Source of the DNA: Bacteroidales bacterium
Lineage (GTDB): Bacteria > Bacteroidota > Bacteroidia > Bacteroidales > FEN-979
Reading direction: 5' to 3'
Assembly (NCBI GenBank): GCA_023231005.1
Contig: JALNWG010000034.1
Span: 1 to 23,103, forward strand
DNA length: 23,103 nucleotides
The notes under the pieces were generated by a model. The model ran no database searches, was not told the origin of the DNA, and saw only the letters and a list, made by a program, of their open reading frames with translations. The position numbers were made by a program, and so were the translations under genes. Shown here one piece after another: positions 7,937-16,040 of this stretch (within the stretch, counting starts at the first letter, position 1; every line of letters begins with the position of its first letter).

Positions 7937-8212
7937 ATGAAATCAGGAATAGTATTATTAGGGGTGCTGGCGGGGATTGTCGCCGGTACATTGTTAGGAA
8001 TTTTGTTAGCCCCGGAAAAGGGTTCGGATACACGAAAAAAAATAACTAAAAAAAGAAATGACTATACCGATGCATTAAAGAAAAAAGTAAAAGAGTTTCG
8101 CAACAACATCACTGAACAATTTGAGAATGTAAAAGAAGAAATTTCCGAACTGGCAGAAGAAGTTACGGAACCAACTAAAAAAACGAAGAGGAATGTAAAA
8201 GTAACCAAGTGA
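7937..8212 (+). CDS. YtxH domain-containing protein
   Basis: A 91-residue protein with a single N-terminal membrane segment (MKSGIVLLGVLAGIVAGTLLG), the YtxH landmark LLAPEKGSDTRKKI, and a long charged, probably helical/coiled-coil tail rich in Lys and Glu (about residues 35-91). YtxH proteins are small stress-induced membrane proteins of uncertain function; the 'APxSGxxTR' turn is the family signature. ATG 7937 begins at the family start. Its TGA overlaps the ATG of the AI-2E gene (TGATG), showing tight coupling. The tail could anchor or brace the inner membrane, but that is speculation. Confidence 0.9.
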   Translation: MKSGIVLLGVLAGIVAGTLLGILLAPEKGSDTRKKITKKRNDYTDALKKKVKEFRNNITEQFENVKEEISELAEEVTEPTKKTKRNVKVTK

Positions 8213-9351
8213 TGAATTTTTTTCAAAGCCAATTTGCCGTGATTGATAAAGAATTAAAATTACCGTTTTACATAAAGGCAATTTTGTTTATCGTTGGTTT
8301 ATTTGCCTTTTTCACGATATTAAATATCGCTCAGGCCATTATTATTCCGCTCATTTTCTCAATCATTATTGCCATTGTGCTTCATCCAGTCGTGAATTTT
8401 TTTGTACGCATACATATACACAGGGTGATAGCTATTATCATTACTTTATTCCTTACTATTTTAATTATCGCAGGATTTGGCGCTTTTTTCTTTTCGCAAG
8501 CCAATCGGTTCAGCGAATCATGGCCTCTATTGGTCGACAAATTCACCGTTGTGCTTAACGAAATAACAACCTGGGCTTCTGGGTATTTCGATATAAATCC
8601 TAAAAAGATTGATGAATGGCTTCTGAAAACCAAAGGTGAACTTATCAATACCAGCGGAGCTTCAATCGGGAAGACAATTCTCAACGTTGGGAGTGGAGTG
8701 GTGATATTGTTTCTGATCCCTGTTTACATTTTTATGCTATTATTTTACCAACCTCTATTACTTGACTTTATTCGTAAAGTATTCGCCACCAGTAATCCAA
8801 ACCAGGTAAACGAAATAGTGACCCAGACAAAATCCGTTATTCAACGCTATCTTATCGGGCTGCTTATTGAAGGGGCAATGGTGGCAACAATGAATTCTGT
8901 TGCTCTTTTGTTACTTGGAATTCAATACGCTATCCTGATCGGCATCATTGGTGCATTCCTCAATGTCATTCCATACATAGGGGGAATCGTGGCCGTAGCA
9001 TTGCCCATGATGATTGCCCTGGTCACAAAATCAACACCATGGTATGCCATTTATGTTCTGGCAGCCTATTATTTCATCCAATTGATTGACAATAACTATA
9101 TCGTTCCCAAGATCGTTGCCTCAAAAGTAAGGATCAATGCGCTTTTCTCTATTATTGTGGTCCTCGCCGGAAATGCTTTATGGGGAATACCCGGTATGTT
9201 CTTATCCATTCCGCTGCTTGCCATTGTAAAAGTTATTTTCGACCATATCGAACCTTTAAAACCGTGGGGATTTTTATTAGGCGATACCATGCCTTCATTA
9301 TTGAACATTAAGCCACTTATAATAACCAGAAGTAAAAAGAAAACTACATGA
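8212..9351 (+). CDS. AI-2E family transporter (PerM/UPF0118-like)
   Basis: A 379-residue polytopic inner-membrane protein with about eight helices: a hydrophobic N-terminal trio, a long soluble insertion (about residues 95-160), then a second hydrophobic block. The C-terminal half has the family pattern LIDNNYIVPKIVASKVRINA followed by a GNALWGIPGMFLSIPLLAI segment. The family was named for autoinducer-2 export, but other members act as ion antiporters, so the substrate is not predictable. The ATG at 8212 overlaps the YtxH stop by one base; a GTG just upstream is also possible. The stop overlaps the GH130 start as ATGA. Its place between small stress membrane proteins and glycan enzymes suggests export or tolerance linked to osmotic or envelope stress. 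Confidence 0.9.
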   Translation: MNFFQSQFAVIDKELKLPFYIKAILFIVGLFAFFTILNIAQAIIIPLIFSIIIAIVLHPVVNFFVRIHIHRVIAIIITLFLTILIIAGFGAFFFSQANRFSESWPLLVDKFTVVLNEITTWASGYFDINPKKIDEWLLKTKGELINTSGASIGKTILNVGSGVVILFLIPVYIFMLLFYQPLLLDFIRKVFATSNPNQVNEIVTQTKSVIQRYLIGLLIEGAMVATMNSVALLLLGIQYAILIGIIGAFLNVIPYIGGIVAVALPMMIALVTKSTPWYAIYVLAAYYFIQLIDNNYIVPKIVASKVRINALFSIIVVLAGNALWGIPGMFLSIPLLAIVKVIFDHIEPLKPWGFLLGDTMPSLLNIKPLIITRSKKKTT

Positions 9352-10397
9352 TAGAGGTTAAAAAAACAGGTGTATTATTAGCGCCTTCCGGATTGGAATT
9401 TGAAAACGAAGGCGTATTAAACCCTGGCATCTTGCGCGATGGCGACTGTGTTCATATTTTTTACCGGGCAGTTCGGAACGGTAATTTTTCTAGTATTGGC
9501 TACTGTAAATTGGATGGCCCATTAACCGTTGCAGAACGCTGGGACAAGCCGTTCATGGTTCCTGAATTCGACTATGAATCGCAGGGTATTGAAGACGCAC
9601 GAATAGTTAAGATCGATGACTTGTTTTATATGACCTATACCGGATATGATGGTACAAATGCCCGCGGAGCTTTAGCTACTTCAAAAAATCTTTGGCATCT
9701 TGAAAAGCAGGGAATCATCGTCCCTCCCATCACCTATTCAGAATTTGTTTACCTGGCTGAATCGACTGGTAAAGTAAATGAAAATTATTACCGCAATCAT
9801 AAATTTTATTATCAGGATGCAGATCCAGAAAAAAAAATGATGTTGTGGGATAAAAATGTGATTTTCTTTCCCCGAAAAATTAATGACAAATTGGTATTTC
9901 TCCACCGGATCAGACCTGGAATCCAGATCGTATCGGTACATAATTTAAAGGAAATCACACGGGAATTTTGGGAAAATTATTTTCTCAATATGCAGGAAAA
10001 TATTGTCATGGATCCCATATTCCCTCATGAATCGAGCTACATTGGCGGTGGCTGCCCTCCCATTGAAACGGAACATGGATGGTTGCTAATTTATCATGGC
10101 GTGGAAGAAACTATTCGGGGGCGCGTATATTCTGCATGTGCAGCCTTGCTGGATCTAAATGATCCTTCAAAAGAAATTGCCCGGTTACCGTATCCTTTGT
10201 TCTCGCCCGAATACGAATGGGAACTAATCGGAGAAGTAAATAATGTATGTTTTCCAACAGGAACTGCCTTGTTTGGAAACACACTATTTATTTATTATGG
10301 CGCTGCAGATAGTCTGATTGCCTGCGCTTCGGTGAATTTACCGGATTTGGTGGATGAATTATTAACCAATACTTCAAAAATGAATAATGAAAAATAA
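9348..10397 (+). CDS. Glycoside hydrolase/phosphorylase family GH130 protein
   Basis: A 349-residue five-bladed beta-propeller enzyme without a signal peptide, so cytoplasmic. Family landmarks are NPGILRDGDCVHIFYRA near the N-terminus, GIEDARI with the likely general acid Asp83 (other members usually have EDPR), GGGCPPIETEHGWLLIYHG in the middle, and FPTGTALF...YYGAAD at the C-terminus. GH130 enzymes are mostly inverting phosphorylases acting on beta-mannosides, giving mannose-1-phosphate; some are hydrolases. Pro to Ala in the EDPR motif makes the exact activity uncertain. It overlaps the transporter gene (ATGA) and the GT4 gene (11 bp), so it probably acts with that glycosyltransferase on one cytoplasmic glycoside, making or recycling it. 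Confidence 0.88.
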   Translation: MIEVKKTGVLLAPSGLEFENEGVLNPGILRDGDCVHIFYRAVRNGNFSSIGYCKLDGPLTVAERWDKPFMVPEFDYESQGIEDARIVKIDDLFYMTYTGYDGTNARGALATSKNLWHLEKQGIIVPPITYSEFVYLAESTGKVNENYYRNHKFYYQDADPEKKMMLWDKNVIFFPRKINDKLVFLHRIRPGIQIVSVHNLKEITREFWENYFLNMQENIVMDPIFPHESSYIGGGCPPIETEHGWLLIYHGVEETIRGRVYSACAALLDLNDPSKEIARLPYPLFSPEYEWELIGEVNNVCFPTGTALFGNTLFIYYGAADSLIACASVNLPDLVDELLTNTSKMNNEK

Positions 10398-12705
10398 AAT
10401 GGTTTCCGGCGAACCGGCAGAAATCCTCGTAATAACTTCATATCCACCAAGAGAATGCGGCATCGCTACCTATTCTGAGGATCTGATCAAAGCACTGAAT
10501 AACAAATTCAGCAATTCATTATCGATTAAGGTTTGCGCCCTGGAATCAAATGGTACGACCTATCCTTATCCAGATGAAGTAAAATACATCCTTAAAACAT
10601 CATTGGCCGATGATTATGAAAAACTTTTATCAAACATTAATGATGACAAAAGCATTAAAATAATTTTGATCCAACATGAGTTTGGATTCTATAAATTTCA
10701 GGAAAAAGCATTTTACAATTTTTTATCCGGTCTTAACAAGCCAGTGATTATTGTTTTTCATACGGTGCTTCCTCACCCTGATGAACTGCTGAAATCAAAA
10801 ATCAACAGAATTGCAGCTGCCTGCGAATCGGTTATTGTAATGACCCATAACGCTGCAGATATTTTAATAAATGAATATGGTTTACCGGAGCATAAGATCT
10901 CCGTGATTGCCCATGGCACTCATTTAGTCCCTCATTTAAGTAAGAAATTTCTGAAGACAAAATATGGACTTAACGGTAAGAAAGTACTCACAACATTTGG
11001 TTTGCTGAGTTCCGGAAAGAGTATAGAAACAACTATTGAAGCCTTGCCGTCCATAGTAGAGAAAAATCCTGAAGTGATGTTTCTGATAATTGGAAAAACA
11101 CATCCGGAAGTTAGAAAAGCAGAAGGAGAAAAATACCGGGAAAGCCTTGAAGAAAAAGTAAAAAAATATTCATTAGAAAGCAATGTGACGTTTATAAATG
11201 CCTATCTGGCATTACCTGAACTGCTCGAATATTTGCAGCTTACAGATATTTATTTATTTACCACAAACGATCCCAACCAGGCCGTAAGTGGCACTTTTGC
11301 TTATGCTGCAAGTTGCGCCTGTCCTATTATTTCCACCCCAATTCCCCATGCAAAAGAAGTGTTGACAAAAGATACCGGAATTGTTTTTGATTTTGGCAAT
11401 TCAAAACAATTGGCCGATGGAGTTATTCGCTTGCTCAATAACGCACCTTTAAGAAGGCATATCAGTTCAAATACCCTGGAGAAAATAGTTTCCACCGCCT
11501 GGGAAAATTCTGCAGTTGCTCATGCTCTGTTGTTCGAAAAAATTGCCGATGATGAAATTGTAATAGCGTATAATTTACCCGCCATCAATCTGAACCATCT
11601 GAAAAAAATGACAACCAGTATTGGGATTATCCAGTTTTCAAAAATCAACCAACCCGACCTTTGTTCCGGCTATACCCTTGATGATAATGCCCGGGCACTG
11701 ATAGCTTCCGGTATGAACTTTAAATTGACAGGTGAAGAAGAGCATATTAATTACATTCAAAAATATCTCGGTTTTATAAAACATTGCCAGCAACCCTCCG
11801 GTACTTTTTTAAATTATGTGGATCTTGATAACAAATTCACCGACCAAAACCATTCTGTCAATTTAGATGATGCCAATGGAAGGGCTATTTGGGCCTTAGG
11901 GTATCTTTCTTCATTAACTGGTTTGTTACCCGGTGAAATCATATCTATGACTGAAACAATCCTTAAAAAATCACTGTTAAGCATTAGCTCAGTACATTCC
12001 ACACGAGCCATGGCATTCGTAATAAAGGGACTATATTACCATCATGGAGCCAGCAAGTCACCCAATGATCTCATTCTTTTGAGAACATTCGCTGATCGCC
12101 TGGTTCAAATGTACAAACATGAATCAAATCCCAAATGGGAATGGGTTGAGAGTTATCTCACTTATGCAAACAGTATTTTGCCGGAGGCCATGTTATATGC
12201 CTGGCTGCTAACCAGGGAAAATGTTTATAAAGAGATTGCTTTATCATCTTTTCATTTCCTTTTGTTACAAACGTTTAATGAAAATGGAATAGAAGTAATT
12301 TCAAATAGAAACTGGCTGCATAAAGGACAGATCGCTGGACATTTCGGGGAACAGCCCATTGATGTTGCATATACCATAATGACATTAAGCAAATTTTATG
12401 ATGTGTTTATGGACAATGACTATCGACTGAAGATGGAAACGGCATTCAATTGGTTCTTAGGAAATAACCGTTTGCACCAGATAATTTACAATCCTTGTAC
12501 CGGTGGTTGTTACGACGGGCTCGAGGAGACACATGTGAACCTCAACCAGGGAGCAGAATCAACCATAAGCTATCTCATGGCAAGATTAACCATGGAAAAG
12601 TATCAGAATTTAGACAACACGCTCTGTAGTCTGGCACGAAACCATATTATTGTGCATACAAAACAAAGAAAACGGGTTTATTCAACCCAGGATAAGAATG
12701 TGTGA
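10387..12705 (+). CDS. Glycosyltransferase family 4 protein with a large C-terminal helical domain
   Basis: A 772-residue two-part protein. Residues ~1-385 are a GT-B glycosyltransferase of group GT4: ITSYPPRECGIATYS at the N-terminus, HEFGFY, FGLLSSGKSIETTIEAL opening the second Rossmann half, and SGTFAYAASCACPIISTP with HAKEVL near the donor site, as in ExpE7-like members. Residues ~400-760 are rich in helices with spaced motifs such as SGYTLDDNARALIA, LDDANGRAIWALG and a HKGQIAGHFGEQPIDVAYT segment. These resemble an (alpha/alpha)6 toroid fold, as seen in many glycosidases and lyases. One chain may therefore transfer and trim or bind sugar. It is the last gene of the site-C operon. Its stop codon lies inside regulon site D, so termination and the next promoter overlap. 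Confidence 0.85.
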   Translation: MKNKMVSGEPAEILVITSYPPRECGIATYSEDLIKALNNKFSNSLSIKVCALESNGTTYPYPDEVKYILKTSLADDYEKLLSNINDDKSIKIILIQHEFGFYKFQEKAFYNFLSGLNKPVIIVFHTVLPHPDELLKSKINRIAAACESVIVMTHNAADILINEYGLPEHKISVIAHGTHLVPHLSKKFLKTKYGLNGKKVLTTFGLLSSGKSIETTIEALPSIVEKNPEVMFLIIGKTHPEVRKAEGEKYRESLEEKVKKYSLESNVTFINAYLALPELLEYLQLTDIYLFTTNDPNQAVSGTFAYAASCACPIISTPIPHAKEVLTKDTGIVFDFGNSKQLADGVIRLLNNAPLRRHISSNTLEKIVSTAWENSAVAHALLFEKIADDEIVIAYNLPAINLNHLKKMTTSIGIIQFSKINQPDLCSGYTLDDNARALIASGMNFKLTGEEEHINYIQKYLGFIKHCQQPSGTFLNYVDLDNKFTDQNHSVNLDDANGRAIWALGYLSSLTGLLPGEIISMTETILKKSLLSISSVHSTRAMAFVIKGLYYHHGASKSPNDLILLRTFADRLVQMYKHESNPKWEWVESYLTYANSILPEAMLYAWLLTRENVYKEIALSSFHFLLLQTFNENGIEVISNRNWLHKGQIAGHFGEQPIDVAYTIMTLSKFYDVFMDNDYRLKMETAFNWFLGNNRLHQIIYNPCTGGCYDGLEETHVNLNQGAESTISYLMARLTMEKYQNLDNTLCSLARNHIIVHTKQRKRVYSTQDKNV

Positions 12706-12764
12706 ATTATACAAATTATTTTAAGAATTATATAAAATTTTAATTGAGAAGGCGTTCAACTTTG
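12697..12764 (+). promoter_or_regulatory. Regulon promoter site D (before the AraC-kinase-receiver operon)
   Basis: Box 1 extended AATGTGTGAATTATACAAA (12697-12715) overlaps the last codons of the GT4 gene. Box 2 GAATTATATAAA (12725-12736) is 21 bp downstream. The spacer here is 20 bp, leading to CAACTTTG (12757-12764). Its position ahead of the regulator gene predicts autoregulation if the AraC protein is the binder. Confidence 0.7.
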
Positions 12765-12817
12765 CAACATGATTGGTCCTGTAGAGCAATGTCCTTCCGG
12801 CTTTTAAAAATACATGT

Positions 12818-13384
12818 TTGAAACTATTTATCAAGTATATGGTAAGTACCCGCTGCAAAATGGCGGTGAAAGAAGCATTGAATAAACTTGGGCTTCATTT
12901 CATTATGGTCGATTTGGGTGAGGTTGAGGTCATGGAAAATATTTCTGCAGATCAACGGGAGCAATTGACGATTGGTTTGCGATGTTCAGGACTTGAATTA
13001 ATGGACGATAAAAAAGCTATTTTAATCGAAAAAATTAAAAATATCATTATTGAAATGGTTCATCAAAACTCAGAAATAATCAAGATAAATTTTTCTGATT
13101 TTCTAAGTAAAAAATTAAACTACGATTATACTTACCTGGCCAATCTATTCTCAGAAGTCCAGGGAACTACCATCGAACAATTCATCATCTTCCATAAAAT
13201 TGAACGGATAAAAGAACTGATTATATATGATGAATCAACCATTACCGAAATTGCCTGGAAGATGAATTACAGCAGTGTAGCACATCTATCTAATCAATTT
13301 AAAAAAGCCACTGGACTCTCTCCTTCTCATTTTAAACAACTAAAAATTAAAAGGCGATGTCCGGTTGAAGAAATTGGTAATTAA
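12818..13384 (+). CDS. AraC-family transcriptional regulator with HMA-like N-terminus
   Basis: A 188-residue regulator. Residues ~1-75 look like a small ferredoxin/HMA-like fold (MKLFIKYMVSTRCKMAVKE, then LGLHFIMVDLGEVEV). Residues ~85-178 are an AraC DNA-binding domain with two helix-turn-helix motifs: FLSKKLNYDYTYLANLF and the signature ITEIAWKMNYSSVAHLSNQF followed by KKATGLSPSHFKQ. There is no receiver domain. I keep the TTG start at 12818 because MKLFIKYMV matches the usual beginning of this short Bacteroidota family; the in-frame ATG at 12839 would remove the first strand. It is first in an operon with a hybrid kinase (11 bp gap) and a receiver. It is the best candidate for the protein binding the five promoter sites; this is inference. 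Confidence 0.85.
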   Translation: MKLFIKYMVSTRCKMAVKEALNKLGLHFIMVDLGEVEVMENISADQREQLTIGLRCSGLELMDDKKAILIEKIKNIIIEMVHQNSEIIKINFSDFLSKKLNYDYTYLANLFSEVQGTTIEQFIIFHKIERIKELIIYDESTITEIAWKMNYSSVAHLSNQFKKATGLSPSHFKQLKIKRRCPVEEIGN

Positions 13385-13395
13385 AATCACATAAT

Positions 13396-15480
13396 ATGGC
13401 TTTAATAAAAGAATCTGATGATTTAATTATTGCTCGTAAAGCTCTTGTTTTTCAAAAAGCAGAGACAGAAAAATTGGCTGCTGAGTTAAGGATTGCTAAC
13501 TATGCTCGTAGTCTCATTGAAGCAAGCCTTGATCCCTTGGTTACCATAAGCACGAAAGGGAAGATCACAGATATGAACGAGGCATTCGTAAACAGCACAG
13601 GAATGACACGAAAAAAATTAATAGGAACCCACTTCTTTGATTATTTCACCGAACCGCAAAAGGCTCGTGAGGTATACCAGGAAGTGTTTGCACAAGGTTC
13701 AGTTGCCGATTCTCCACTTACGCTTCGCCATAAAAAAGGAAAGTTGACTGATGTATTATTCAACGGTTCTGTTTATAAAGATGATAAAGCAAATGTATTG
13801 GGTGTGGTAGTAGTGGCCAGAGATATAACCGACCAAAAATGCAATGCAACAAAATTAAATGAAGCGATTGTATTTGCCGAATTGGCCACTGGAATTGCTG
13901 AAGAAGCAAAAAGAAAAGCAGAAAGCGCTACAGGAATCGCAGAAGATGCCGTAAAAGCAAAACAGCAGTTCTTATCCAATATGAGCCATGAAATTCGAAC
14001 GCCCATGAATGCGATTATTGGCTTTACAAAAGTGATGCTAAAAACCGATCTGTCGGCTAAGCAAAAAGAATATTTAACTGCCATTAAAATGAGTGGCGAT
14101 GCTTTGATCGTACTCATCAACGACATACTCGATCTGGCTAAAGTAGATGCAGGCAAAATGATATTTGAAGAAATTCCATTTAAAATGGCGTTATCACTAT
14201 CAGCTATGCTCCATTTATTTGAGACAAAAATCCGAGAAAAAAACATAGTATTGGTAAAAGAATACGACAAAAAAATCCCCGAAGTATTGGTTGGCGACCC
14301 GGTACGCTTGCATCAAATTATTTTAAACCTTGTGAGTAATGCGGTTAAGTTTACTGCAGAAGGCACGATCACTGTTAGTGTCCGTTTGCTGAATGAAGAT
14401 GAGAAGAAAGCTACCATTGAGTTTGCCGTTAAAGATACCGGAATCGGAATTCCGGAAAATAAAACTGGAGATATTTTTAAAAATTTTCAGCAGGCATCCA
14501 GTGGCACTTCCAGGTTATATGGGGGAACAGGTTTAGGCCTTGCTATCGTTAAACAACTGGTAGAATCACAGGGAGGAAACATTCATGTAACAAGTAAATT
14601 AGATAAAGGTTCAACTTTTAGTTTTACTTTAAGTTTTCAAAAAACAAATGCTAAAGCAGAAATGGAGGCTGAAATTGCAGAATTGGATGCAGAAATTAAA
14701 GACATGAAAGTCTTGGTAGTTGAAGATATTGCACTCAATCAATTACTTATGAAAACCCTGTTAGATGATTTTGGATTTGAATGCGATATTGCTGCAAACG
14801 GGAAAATAGCAGTAGAAAAAATACATTCCAAATCTTACGATATCATTTTAATGGATTTGCAGATGCCCGAAATGAATGGGTTTGAAGCAACCGATTACAT
14901 CCGCCGTATAATGCATTCGGAAATCCCAATCATCGCATTAACTGCCGATGTAACCACGGTTGATCTGGAAAAATGTAAAGTGGTTGGCATGAACGATTAC
15001 ATCGCAAAGCCGGTTGATGAAAGATTATTATATAGTAAAATAATTGGGCTTGTAAAGAAGCCCTTCCCAGCAAATGCTATTGCTATTGAAGAAAATACGC
15101 ACAATGAAAGTAAAAAATTAAAATGTACCGACCTCGATTATCTAATCCACCGTACAAAATCCAATCCCACCTTGATGATGGAGATGATTGCACTGTATCT
15201 TGAGCAAACACCTCCCTTAATCAAAGCGATGAACAAGAGTTTTCAGAGTAAAGATTGGAATTCATTGTATTCAGCTGTTCATAAAATGATTCCTTCTTTT
15301 GCTATAATGGGAATTAGCATAGATTTTGAAAACATGGCAAAAAAAGTTCAGGAATATGCAAGCACACAAAAACAGGGTGATGGGATACATGACCTGGTCC
15401 AGCAACTTGGGAACATCTGCACACAGGCTTGTTGTGAATTGGAAGAAGAGTTTAAAAGAATTAAAAGCGCCAATCCGTGA
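13396..15480 (+). CDS. Hybrid histidine kinase with PAS, REC and HPt domains
   Basis: A 694-residue soluble sensor. A PAS domain (about residues 35-150) is followed by an unusual linker with a 14-residue repeat (LATGIAEEAKRKAES / ATGIAEDAVKAKQQ), likely coiled coil. HisKA has His198 in SNMSHEIRTPMN; HATPase_c shows NLVSNAVKF, DTGIGIP and GTGLGLAI. The receiver has Asp487 in LMDLQMPEMNG and Lys in IAKPV. The C-terminal HPt (about 575-685) has His629 in AVHKMIPSF. All three phosphotransfer residues of a relay are present, and the next gene encodes a lone receiver to accept the phosphate. The stop overlaps that gene's start as GTGA. It lies directly behind the AraC gene, so sensor and transcription factor are made together. 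Confidence 0.93.
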   Translation: MALIKESDDLIIARKALVFQKAETEKLAAELRIANYARSLIEASLDPLVTISTKGKITDMNEAFVNSTGMTRKKLIGTHFFDYFTEPQKAREVYQEVFAQGSVADSPLTLRHKKGKLTDVLFNGSVYKDDKANVLGVVVVARDITDQKCNATKLNEAIVFAELATGIAEEAKRKAESATGIAEDAVKAKQQFLSNMSHEIRTPMNAIIGFTKVMLKTDLSAKQKEYLTAIKMSGDALIVLINDILDLAKVDAGKMIFEEIPFKMALSLSAMLHLFETKIREKNIVLVKEYDKKIPEVLVGDPVRLHQIILNLVSNAVKFTAEGTITVSVRLLNEDEKKATIEFAVKDTGIGIPENKTGDIFKNFQQASSGTSRLYGGTGLGLAIVKQLVESQGGNIHVTSKLDKGSTFSFTLSFQKTNAKAEMEAEIAELDAEIKDMKVLVVEDIALNQLLMKTLLDDFGFECDIAANGKIAVEKIHSKSYDIILMDLQMPEMNGFEATDYIRRIMHSEIPIIALTADVTTVDLEKCKVVGMNDYIAKPVDERLLYSKIIGLVKKPFPANAIAIEENTHNESKKLKCTDLDYLIHRTKSNPTLMMEMIALYLEQTPPLIKAMNKSFQSKDWNSLYSAVHKMIPSFAIMGISIDFENMAKKVQEYASTQKQGDGIHDLVQQLGNICTQACCELEEEFKRIKSANP

Positions 15481-15908
15481 ACACAAAAAAAATAAAGATT
15501 TTTCTGGTTGATGACGATGCCGTGTATTTAAAATCACTGGAAATTGAATTCCTCCAACATGCCGATTTCTCTATTAAAACTTTTGCAACAGGAGAACATT
15601 GTCTGTCGGCTATATCGCAAAACCCTGATATAATCATTTTAGACTACCTCCTTGATGGCATTGATAAAAGTGCAATGAACGGAATAGAAACACTGGATAA
15701 AATAAAAGCGTACAATCATGATATTCCAGTCGTAATGCTATCAGCACAGGATAAAATCGATGTAGCGATTGATTGTATGCATCACAAAGCTCTGGATTAT
15801 GTTGTAAAAAGCGAAACTGCCTTTATACGCTTACAAAAAATCATCACGACCATTTTCCGTTACAAAAAAATGGAAAAAGAATTGAATTGGTACATGGGGA
15901 AAATGTAA
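15477..15908 (+). CDS. Single-domain response regulator (REC only)
   Basis: A 143-residue receiver: acidic pocket LVDDDAV, phospho-acceptor Asp56 in IIILDYLLDG, Ser in VVMLSAQ and Lys in YVVKSE, followed by a short basic helix (IFRYKKMEKELNWY). There is no DNA-binding or enzymatic output. The GTG at 15477 is needed: it is the only start before the first beta strand, it overlaps the kinase stop (GTGA), and the next in-frame ATG lies after Asp56. It is likely the terminal acceptor for the HPt of the preceding kinase, acting by protein-protein contact or as a phosphate sink. Confidence 0.88.
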   Translation: MNTKKIKIFLVDDDAVYLKSLEIEFLQHADFSIKTFATGEHCLSAISQNPDIIILDYLLDGIDKSAMNGIETLDKIKAYNHDIPVVMLSAQDKIDVAIDCMHHKALDYVVKSETAFIRLQKIITTIFRYKKMEKELNWYMGKM

Positions 15909-15957
15909 CCATTAGAATTACAAAAAAATTGACAAACCATGCATTTGATTAATTACG

Positions 15958-15965
15958 TAGCTTTG
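15958..15965 (+). promoter_or_regulatory. -7 element of the CheB-CheR-PAS gene
   Basis: TAGCTTTG is a perfect TAnnTTTG match in the 132-bp gap before the CheB-CheR gene. No paired 21-bp boxes in the regulon phase precede it, so this promoter appears to be outside the shared design. Confidence 0.55.
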
Positions 15966-16040
15966 AAAATTGCAAATTAAAAACATTTGAAATCAGAAAG
16001 CCCAAAACCTTTCTTATCTTTAAAAGATAAAAACCATGAA

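Noticed and set aside
12769..12807. 12-codon leader frame before the AraC gene
   Set aside because: Its ATG would fall at or before the predicted transcription start, so it is unlikely to be translated.
15898..15936. Possible sixth regulon site before the CheB-CheR gene (GGAAAATGTAAC and GAATTACAAAAA)
   Set aside because: The two half-sites are about 17 bp apart instead of 21, the AATGTG lead is missing and the distance to the -7 element is wrong. I treat it as chance in AT-rich DNA.
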